Of a stretch of DNA of 64,000 bases, positions 1 to 11,000 are shown piece by piece. The notes under the pieces are model-generated. The model did not search any database. It saw only the letters and a program-made list of their open reading frames with translations, and was not told the DNA's origin. Positions within the stretch are counted from its first letter, which is position 1; every line of letters starts with the position of its first letter. A program made the position numbers and the translations under genes. The stretch is from Anadara kagoshimensis. Lineage: Eukaryota; Mollusca; Bivalvia; Arcoida; Arcidae. The stretch spans positions 51,920,920 through 51,984,919 of the forward strand of contig CM037861.1 in the NCBI GenBank assembly GCA_021292105.1. The letters are read 5' to 3'.

Positions 1-98
1 GCCCGTTTTAGATTACAAATAATTTCATGAATTGCATTACCAGATTTGTTTATAAAAAATACATGAATGACCATATGCATACTTGCAAATCTTAAGTT

Positions 99-1891
99 TT
101 ACATACCTTTCTCTGGAACAAATTCAATTTCATCAAAATCTTTGCCTTTGTACTTTGCAATGGTGCCATTGTTAATGCTGTGCAAAATCTTTGTAACTTT
201 GGCTGCTTGTGATGCATTTTCAGGCAGGCGATAAAATTCTCTGTGAACCCTGATGTCGTGGCCTTGAAATGTAGCTAAAATATCTTGAGAATTTTCACTC
301 AAATTAAGAACCTGTGCTAATGTTGCCAACTGTTTCCTCAATTTTGTGGATGTTAATGATGAAGGATGTTCCACCCCTGCCTCCTTTGACAATTTCCTAA
401 GACAATCAGAACCTCTGTATGGTTTTGTGAATTCTCCTGGCCTTGCAAATAAGTATGGCTGTTTGACATTTGCTTTGTTCCTATTATCAATCAATACTTC
501 AATTTGTTGTCTCATCTTGTCAGTGAGAAGTACTGGGACCTTCCTGCCTCTTTTTCCTCTGATTTCAACTCTTGTATGCGATGTGCAGAGACGTTTTTCA
601 AATTCTGTCAGTGTACTCATCACTACAGGATCAGGTCTACCACTGCCATTTTTAATGGCATCATTAAATCCTTCAAGCAACATTCTTTCTGCTTCGCCAC
701 TTCTTCTCCTATTAAATAAAATGACTTGTGTCAGGAGAACTTGAGATAGTTTAGAGTATAAATCAGGGTTGTTTCCAATCTTCTTGCAAAGACTGTTCGC
801 GGTAGATTCCAAGTACTTGTTCAGCTTGACAACATCATCTGTCAATGGGAGCATTTGAGTTTTATTGTACTTCTGATTATCAAGCGAGTTTAAGGCTACA
901 GAAGAAACATCATCCTTCCAATCACTTGTATACAGGCACAGAAAATCTTCAGCTTCTTTCTGTTTACATTTGTTGTTTTCTTTTATTGCATCTGAACGTT
1001 TATATCGAGCACATTTTTCGAGGCTCTGTCCTATTTTTAGGGCTAGAGATGGAGTTTTAAACATCTGACTCTGTTCATCATACCCAGCTACAATTTTTAT
1101 ACATTTTATTAATACATCCCAGTTGCAGCTTTTAAGCACATCATCAACTGACTTTACATTAGATACGGATTTGCAGCAAACAACAAGTCGACCAAGTTCA
1201 CGTAGTTTCTGAGATATGTACTGTATCTTATGCTCTTGTGGGCCATGTTTCTTGAGTAATCTTTCTCCAAAGTTTATAATGCGTTTGTCTTGTTCAACAG
1301 TAAGTTTGACATCATCATTTTGCATTTTCAAAAAGACTTTGTCTGCTAGTATTTTACTACTGCTGTTACATGGAAGCAATGAACTACCATTTTTAATATG
1401 TTCTCTATCACTGTCTTTTGGATCTTTAGCAACACAGGAAGACTGGTGTTTCCACAAGTCACTTTTTTTGTACAATGCTTTGCAATGAAAACAAGGAACA
1501 AAATCTGTTACTTTCACACTATCATCATTTTGCCTGTATTTGGGAATGATCATTCCATGCCCCTTTTCTATTACAGCATAATTATGAGCAAAGTCTCCAC
1601 GGTTAACAAGTTCTTCCCAGCATTTTCTTCGGTTCATACTTCTCTTTGGCAGAGCAAGAATTTTAGCCACTTCAATTTCATTTTGGTGCTTTAATGATAA
1701 ATGTCTTGATATGTTTGGCAACACTATTCCACAAAAAACACATGCATGGCATTTATTGGAAAGATTTCCTTTAGAATTTTTATTGGCTGCCTGAATAACA
1801 ATTTTCTTCTCCTGACTGAGCACTGGAAAAATAGCACTTGTTTTATCTTCATTTTCACTATCCGATACATGTACATTTTTGTTGTGAATTG
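99..1891 (-). CDS. Terminal exon: zinc-finger-like clusters plus tyrosine recombinase-like domain
   Basis: This is a long intronless reading frame of about 596 residues. Acceptors at 1891/1892 and at 1824/1825 are in the same phase, so both give the same protein downstream. Residues below are numbered from the GTG codon at 1823. A C2H2-like cluster uses C28, C31, H41, H46; a C2HC-like cluster uses C111, C114, H126, C130. The C-terminal 210 residues match the layout of a tyrosine recombinase core: box I arginine in RRRSGE (R374), a basic beta-hairpin GKRGRKVPV (K424/K428), TKLRKQLATL in the place of HxLRHTxAT (R496, with the first histidine replaced by T493), GHDIRVHREFY with H522, and the putative nucleophile Y531. 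Family knowledge: this fold breaks and rejoins DNA in Cryptons, DIRS elements and integrases. Whether this copy is active is unknown; the first box II histidine is missing. Confidence 0.7.
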
Positions 1892-3639
1892 CTGGAATTC
1901 AAAATTAAACCATAATGTATATATAGAAAACACAAATGTATTGTTTAAATATAGTCAAAAAGTTGATATATAAATGGAATAACAATTTCAAAGGTAATAA
2001 TTTACTGTTCATGTCCCCAAAACATTACTCTTATACATACACATACGTGATATTTACTATATACAACATGTCTTATGTGAATCAATAAGTAACTCAGTGC
2101 TCGCTCTGTTATTGGAAGATCATGGGTTCAAAACCTGACTGAAGTCTGACCTAAGACTGGAAAGTGGGTAGTGACTGTTCTTTTGCCAAGCACTCAGCTT
2201 TACGAAAAGAAAGTCAGTTCTTTCGTATGGAAACTTACAAAAATGAGGTCCTGTGTCAGGGTAGATTTGGCATAAAAAGAACCCTGCTGTGTAATGTCAT
2301 CAGCGCAACAAACAGGCAAAATTTCTGCACCTTCGTCTATAACTGGTGATGTCTCAATATAAGTGAAATATTCTTGACTAGGATGTTAAACACCATTACT
2401 CCAGTCCACTCTTACATGAATCATGGCAATCATTACAACCCATGTTACTGTATGATGTCCAATGTCTGTATTTATAATGTTGTATGCAAGGTCTTCACAC
2501 ACAGTATGCGTGTGATATCTGAAATACTTCATATGCTTCATGTCAGCATACTATGTGTGTGTAATGTGAATCAAGGGCACTACACTTTCAGTCCACTACA
2601 TGTGTTTGGACTTTACAAACCATTAAATGTAGGCAATGTGGATCACAAAAATGCAGGATAATAGTATCAGTGTGAGTACATTTGTATTCATGTTACAAGT
2701 TCCAAGTTGTACAACATTTATAGCGGGAATTATTACTGGTACAGCAGAAAAGGTCACAGTAATAACCTATATGTACATTATATGCAAATTCTTGTATATC
2801 AACATTTTATATCAATATATAAAGTTAAATACTAATAAACATCACAAACGTCAATTGTTTTTAGAAAAGATGCAGGAAGTCAGTAGAATAAGAAAGCAGG
2901 TCACAGATCACTGCCCTATACATAGTTTGTAGTGCAATACATTTATATCAATCTAATGCAAAATGTTTCTAATGCAAGTCAAATATTTTTTTAAACTTTT
3001 AAGAAAAATCAACAAAACACGAAAAGAAGTCAATGTCTATGATCTAACTTTAAAGAAAACCGAGTTAATTTAATCTAAAACAATTATTATGATGATTGTC
3101 ACAATACTTTGATATAAGAACAGATTATGATAGTCTACAGAGGTTGCTCCAAATACATAATTATAATAGTTTCTGATAGTACCATATGAGAGGCATGTAC
3201 CTTTATATTAACACAAAACATAAAATGCTTTCTTAGCATAAAACTACATCAAATTTCCTTAACAGTAAAGGTAAAGGTGAAAAGACAAAGGTTTTAACTT
3301 ATGGTTAAAAATACACTGTAGTAGAAAATTTGCATCTGAAAAACGTGTACATGGCAGCATCAAATGTAACCAAGAATACAAAACACTGCAATACAATATT
3401 CAAAAACAAAGAAAATACAAACACATATAAGGACCAATGATTATATAAGCCCCGACTTTGAACAGCATAGTAGTAAATGTCCAGCAGTGTGGTATAGTAC
3501 TATTGGAGGCCTTAAGCCATCCTACTATTATAACAACCAGTGGTCCACAAATACACACATTTAAAATTAAAAATAAACCTTACCTTTTTCAAAAGAACAA
3601 CCGTTATTTGTTGATGACTGAGTTGGATAGTGTTTATTG

Positions 3640-3672
<33 letters not shown>

Positions 3673-5024
3673 CACATATCCTCTTTCTGAATGAGATCTG
3701 GAAGTAAAGTAGATACATATATTGAGTATTAAAATATGCAAATTTAAGTTTACAATTGACAATCAGCACTTAATTTCACAATATTGTATGATTTGACAAG
3801 TAGCTTATAGCAAGTAAGTCTCTGGTTCCTACATCTTTAAAAGTGGATGTTAATGTCAAGTTACAACAAGTGTATTATAAATTTAACCAAGTAAGGAAAT
3901 CTTCATACATACACATATATTTCAAAATCTTTCTAGATCTCTTACACTCTTACCTTTCTCAGAAGAACTATCATCATCCGTTGATGATTCAGTTGATAAT
4001 TCAGTTGGACAATATTCATCATCATCATCATCATCATCATCATAAAGTCCATCCTCTCTCTGAATAAGATCTGAAAGTAAAGCAGAAAAAATTCATAAAA
4101 ACTCTTAAACTAAATCACAATAACAGTTACAATTACAATGACAGTTACTTCTTTGCTTTATATTTGTAAGAATCTTTAGTGAGGTTTACTTCATTGTTAT
4201 TTGGAATTTGGAACAAAGAAACGTGAAAAACAAGAATACTATTTTTCTGCCTGTGATATACGTGTATGTACAAAAATCATGATAAATTGTCATTTGTGAT
4301 ATCACAATACATATTTGTCCACATCATCATCTCTAATGAATAATGCATCATAGCTATGTGTATTTACTTATGCACTGGGTTGCATGTGTGTCATAGAAAG
4401 TAGCGAGTTGCATGTGTGTGCATGCATTATGCATCATTGCTAGGTACTTATGTACTGGGTTGCATGTGTGTCATAGAAAGTAGTGAGTTGCATGTGTGTG
4501 CATGCATTATTGCTAGGTAATTATGTACTGGGTTGCATGCGTGTCATAGAAAGTAGCGAGTTGCATGTGTGTGCATGCATTATGCATCATTGCTAGGTAC
4601 TTATGTACTGGGTTGCATGTGTGTTCAAGAAAGTAGTTGAATTGAATGTGTGTGCATGAATTATTCATCATGGCTATGTGTACTTACTTCTGTGTCTCAC
4701 AGAAAGTAGTGAATTGCATGTGTGTGTATAGATAATGCCTCGTGACTATTTGTATTTACTTATGTACTGAGTTGCATATATGTGTGTGCATGGATTACAC
4801 ATTATGCTATGTGCATTTACTGATATACATTGGACACCATATCTAAATTTTTTTACACTCTTACCTTTCTCAAAGGAACTATCATCATCAGTTAATTTAG
4901 TTGATACTTTATTTGAACGATCATGAATATTGCCATCAGCATCATCATGCCCATCCTCTTTCTGAGTAAGAACTGGAAGTAAAGCAGAAAATTTGCATAA
5001 AAAATAGGAAATTAAATCACAATA

Positions 5025-5074
<50 letters not shown>

Positions 5075-8000
5075 GTTCAAATAATATGAATAAAGAACAA
5101 TTGGGAAACAACTCTACTGGCCTTTATAAGCAGGTGGCCCTTACATAGAAGTGGCCTTTAGGGCAGGTTGGACTGTATATATATATATATGATTTCTAAA
5201 ATGTAACCTAATGACACTTTTTTGATACTGTAATTTTAAACACCTATCTGTGACTTAACTGCTTAGGGCTAACTGAATTTGAACCTAAAATTCCGGACAT
5301 GATAGGAATCCATTATTAGTGATTACATTTCCCTAACAGCAAATGAAAATGAAAGCAAATAAGTTGCATCATTAGCATTTGGCATTTTGAATCTTATCAT
5401 TTTTATCTTACCCCCCTCCATTTCATCTTCGCTCTCTGATGATGAATCATCATATTCGCTGTCTGATGATGAATAACCACATTCGCTCTCTGATGATGAA
5501 TCATATTCGCTCTCTGATGATGAATCATATTCTCTCTTTGATGATGAAACATCACATTTATCATTGGATGAATTTGGATTACTTTTTGTAGCACTCACTG
5601 CTTTCTTTGGTTGATTTAGTTCAAATGGATCTGAATCTGCAAAAATATTCATAAAATACTAAATAACGAGGAATGACTAAAACCTTAATACCATAGCCAA
5701 TAAGATTTTTAGTACTATATTTCGTCACTTATAACCAACAGTTTTAGACCAAAAATAAAATTTTTAGGAGATACGTGTTGAAAGCGGTCTACAAGAAAAT
5801 TTATCTTGGCCATGTCTGTCATGTATACTGAACATAGGCCACAATCGTCATCAGAAATAATAGATCAGAGTGGTGGATATTTAATTTAATTGTGAAGATT
5901 AATTAGGGTACGGGTTTGCCCTAGGTTGTGTTATAACCAAAAAATATGGTATATGATTATTTAAATACTAGAAATCTTAGTAGCTACAATACAAAAGTTT
6001 TGTTATCTTTACTAAACAATCATCAAAATGAAAAAAAAAAAAAAAACAAAAAAAAAAAACAATATATATATATATATATATTTAACAATGTTTTGACAGG
6101 ACCACTAAAATTCATCTTACCAACTGAGAAAAGCCTGATGAATAAGTTGGCTGAATATTAAAATTGGTATAATTAAAGTTGTGTACATGTAGCTGAGCTA
6201 TATGTGGTTTGACAATGTCATTGACCATTCTAATTATATTCAGAGAGGCTAATAAAATACACGATATCTAGAGATAGACTGATGGCATTTCACACCAGAG
6301 TCAAGATTTTTACTGATGGTCAATTTTGGGATAGAGGAAGAAATGGGTGTACCCAGAGAAAACCACTGAACTTGATTGAGCAAGTTGACATATTTTTTCA
6401 CACTAGGATCTACACAAGGATTATTTGACATATTGTACAATCAGAAAGATTCCTGAAACCATGCTTGGTATGTTTGGAATAAATAGTGGACTAAATATAA
6501 AGCACTAGTATGAGACTGAAAAAAATTCTTAATTTTCAATTCACCAAGATACAAGTAAATGATACCCACATATTAATAAAGAATTGTTTAGTGACAATTA
6601 TCAATTAAGTATATAGTACATTTGGTCTGCTCCGCTAAATTAAGAAAATAACCTACGATCAATGAAAAACATAACATGAACTAAAACAGCATGCTTAAGA
6701 TAACTATCAACAAAATGAACATATGCAAGTCTCATCACCAAATTTGGCTCATGGGCAAACTTTAACAATTTTTTTTAAATAACAAAATAAACAGCAATAA
6801 ACAAATTCACCAACATAGAACAATGTAGAAGCTAGTTTTCACTCAATTAACTGATTTATTGTTCGCCAGCACTAAATATTACTTTACTCTATTCAATTCA
6901 ATTCAATAATAGATACAACTTTGACTATACATAATATGTATCTGTAATGTTTTGATTGGCTCTGATATGAATATGAACTAAAGAAACATCAAGCACTGCT
7001 TGCTAACGAAAAAGTCTAAAAAAAATAATAAGAATTCAAGTGAAAACTGTACATTTACATTGCTATTGACCAATAACAAAAACTGTTACCCGAATCAGAT
7101 TCCACTGGAATTTTATTGCAAGATTTGTTCTGCAAATGTGTAATTTTAAAATTTAAATTTATTGTTCAGACTTTTTATGAGAAATTGCTTGACAATGTTA
7201 TGTATAGATCCAAATTTAGCACATTCCTTGTTTTTTTTCATGTATATTTTCTTACCAATATTTTAAAAAGCAAAAGATGATGTTCAGGAAGCACTGCTTT
7301 GCCTAGTTACTCAGACAAAAGGTTACCAAGTAGTCTTATTCAAATTCCTAGAGCAATTGGTAAGATGTACACCTCCAATCTAAGCATTAATTCCTCATTT
7401 TATTTTCATATCATTCTAACATTAACTTCCCCCTCCCCCATATATTCTACTATCAATTTATAAAAAGTTTAGAGGACACTGATTTTTTTAGATGACCTGT
7501 GAAACACATAAACTTACCAGGTTCCTCCATTCTAAGTTTTTGTCAGCATCGCCATAATCATAACGTATTTCTTGACCTTTAGGAATAGTTTTGGTCGCAT
7601 ACAGACAGAGTCTTGGATAGTTGCTGTTAAAGACTTTAAGCTTCATTTTTGAGTTGCATTTTGCACTTTTAACTGCTGAATCATTCACATAGCGACACAA
7701 CCTGTTATTTGTGTCAGTGGCATCAATACTGACAAAAACAATAATAATAATAATATGTAATTATTATTATTTTTATAATAATAAAAAACATTACCATACA
7801 CAAAATTAAACATTCAATTCCAATTTTTTATATTTACTACATGTACATGTATATTGATAAAAAGATTGAAAACTGGTGCAAAAGAGAAAATGTGGAATAT
7901 TTTCTTGGACAATCTTCTAATGACCAGAGAAATGATAATGCCTTTCCTAGATGAATATAAATACATGTACAACGAGTGCTAGAAAGTACTGAAATCTGCA

Positions 8001-11000
8001 AAACTGAAATAAAACATATGTATGGAGCATCTGAACATGAATTTTGGTGTAAAGATCATTACTTCAATATTTTTTTAATTTGTTTTAAATCTGACAGAGA
8101 CCATAGCAATAGAAACAATTATCAGGAACTGCATGTAGTTCTGTGATTGTTCCTTGGTCATGACCTATCTAAAACAATACTTTTCTTAATTAAGGCCTTA
8201 ATTTTAGTGATTTCTTCAATCTATTAATATCTACATTTTTAAAAATAATTCAAATTTGCATAAACTTGATAAGAATTATATTGAAAATAAACTCCCAATT
8301 TCAGTGCTCCAAGCAGGTTTTGAAAACTGGTAGCCACATGGCTAATAATTCAAAAAATTCAGTAGCCATTTCAAAATTTTTGTCGCCAGGTAAAATTCTT
8401 GGTGGCCAAACCTTATATTATTATTAAATTCTTTCTATCACACCGCCCGTCGCTACTACCGATTGAATGGTTTAGCGAGATCCTCGGATTGGTCCCACCA
8501 TGGTAGGCAACTTTCAAGGCGGAGCGATGAGAAGACAATCAAACTTGATCATTTAGATGAAGTAAAAGTCGTAACAAAACCCAAATCAAAAAGTGATTTT
8601 TGCCGTTTGACTGTCATTAAGCAAAATTAGATCACGGTCAGTTATGCGCTTTAAACTATAAAGTTACCTGCTTTGATTCAAGCGCTTTTAAGATATTATT
8701 GATGGCGAGACTATTTGTCAGGTTGGGTGACGGGTCATGAACAAAATTTTCGGATTTCCCGATTTTTAGTGGCCAAACTCAAAAAAATTATTTGACATAA
8801 TGGCGATCGTCTGACAATTTGTAGTCGCAAAATCCGATTTTTGGTCGCAAATTTCGAGTATTTACTAGGCTACTTGGAGCACTGAATTTGCATCTGGATC
8901 TGCAAATTCATCAGTGTAACACACTTTTTCAATTATTATTATTCTTCACTTTTTATTTAAAATGTACATCTATTATATATACTTACCAACATGTCTTCTC
9001 TCTATATCTAAAATAATACATGTAACATCTGTTGTTTTTCCGTTTTTTCTCTCTCTCAACTGCTTCTTCCAAACTTATTCGTTCACCGACATATTCTAAC
9101 AGGAAATCACCCTTATAAAATGTCTTGGTAGCAAAAACCCCAAACCCTACCAAAATAAATCAAACAGTCTGAATATATTTGTGTGAAAAATGGTTCATAC
9201 AAGTTTTGGGTAAAAAAAATCAAGGAATTTAAAGTGGTTTTTCAGACTACTGTCTAATGTAAGGATTTTCAAGGTCTTTATAAAATAATAAACAGAAAAA
9301 CACTGTAATATCATTTACAATATACCTTTAATTTTTCAATTAATCCAGATAGTTAAGTTGCTGTTCAAGCCTTAAAAGATTTTGTTGAGAATTTAATGTA
9401 TCCAAGACAGGCAAGTCAGGTTCCATTTCTATACCGTATTTCAGGGCTCACACTGCAAATGGCACAAATTGTGACATTTTTTAAAAATAAATTATGACAA
9501 AAAATCGTCTTTAAATAATAAAATGCCCTAGAAGACTTAAAATTTCTACTTTTGTTTAATATTTGCAACTATTTTTTTTATGTCAGCGTGTACCCTGTAT
9601 TTAATCTATCTGGTTTTAAATAACAGATTTGGCATTTGTGTACACAAATAACTCCTAATTGTTTCAATATTAATCCATGAAATGATTGTTAGTAGTGCTC
9701 ATTTTTCAGACATTTCAAGTGAAACTTATCAGATTATTATCCCTTCCAATCATAATGTAACCATTAACATGTATCTTGACGTATGAAAACATGATGAGAA
9801 CTTTAGCAGTTTTAAAATTGGTACAAATGCGCAATTCAATTTGTTTCACTTCTCTTACCAATGTACTGATTGATAAACATTTTGCAGAAGCCATCCTGGT
9901 CCAACCCACTTTCACACCAATAATGGTCACTACTGAGACTATCAATTCTAGGCACCTACAATCATAAATGTCAATATCTAAAAATCGCTGTATTTCAAAT
10001 ATAAACTGGTCTATGTATACATTTTACAGCACTTGCATTCTATAAATTGTGAGACAATAGAATATTATGGTCAGATGATTAGAAACTCATGGACTACTGG
10101 AAAGTTTCAAATTTCCTGTCAGTATTTCCTGTAATTGTTCACACCATAGTAAAGTGAGTTTCTTTTGCAATAAAATAGCTGTGTCAATCTAGCATAAGTT
10201 TAAAACAATTGTGTTAAACTAGTTCAGTGTTGATGTAATTGATGATTGATTGATTAATTAATGGTGTTTAACGTCCCAGTCAAGAATATTTCACTTATAT
10301 CGAGAGGTTGCCAGCTATAGGCGAAGGTGCAGAAATTTTGCCTGTTCGTTGTGCTGATGGCATTATACAGCAGGGTTCTTTATCGTGCCGAGCCTACCAA
10401 GACATGGGACCTCATTTATTTTAAGTTCCCATCCGAAAGAACCGTGACTTTCATTTCGTATTGCTGAGTGCTTGGCGAAAGAACAGTCACTACCCACTTT
10501 TAAGTCTTGGATCAGACGTGGCCCGGGTTCAAACCCACGACCTTCCACATACGGAGCGAGCACTTTACCAACTTAGCTACCGCAGTGGTCTGTAGTTGAT
10601 GAGAATAGAACTGATACACTGAGAGGTTGCAACATCATATTTATAAAAGTAAATGACTTGAAAATTGGCTTTGTCATGACCTAAATGGAAATAAATTAAA
10701 AAAAAAAACCAATACACATATTTCACAATAAAAGAAAAAAGATATATTGTACATGTATGTTGTTTGCATTTGCCTACTTACTTTGGCTAATGTTTGACCT
10801 GATATGCTTGCTCTAAGCTGAAATGTAAATAAAAGAATATGTAAATTTTATTCATTTCAGATTGGTATATTGTATGTATCAAAAATACATGAAAATTCTT
10901 TAAGCTCTTGCATGCATGATTGTGGGATATATGTAAGGATTAAGCATCATCGCTATGTGTATTAACATGTACCTTGCATGCATTTCATAGAAAGTAGTGA

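Noticed and set aside
346-1694. Several plus-strand reading frames of 70-130 codons
   Set aside because: They are antisense shadows of the long recombinase-like exon and have no matching motifs or splice context.
3458-4067. Plus-strand frames with long His runs
   Set aside because: They are the reverse strand of the GAT repeats that encode Asp in the minus-strand exons.
4746-5111. A 121-codon minus frame with Y-I repeats
   Set aside because: Only the 108 nt between splice sites (4865-4972) is credible. The rest reads through an AT microsatellite and a MITE.
8439-8577. Functional rRNA gene
   Set aside because: Only the last ~140 bp of 18S are present, with substitutions, inside transposon termini; no 5.8S or 28S sequence follows.
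10363-10563. Protein-like frame on the minus strand, similar to one at 30545-30730
   Set aside because: Both lie wholly inside copies of the same tRNA-derived SINE.
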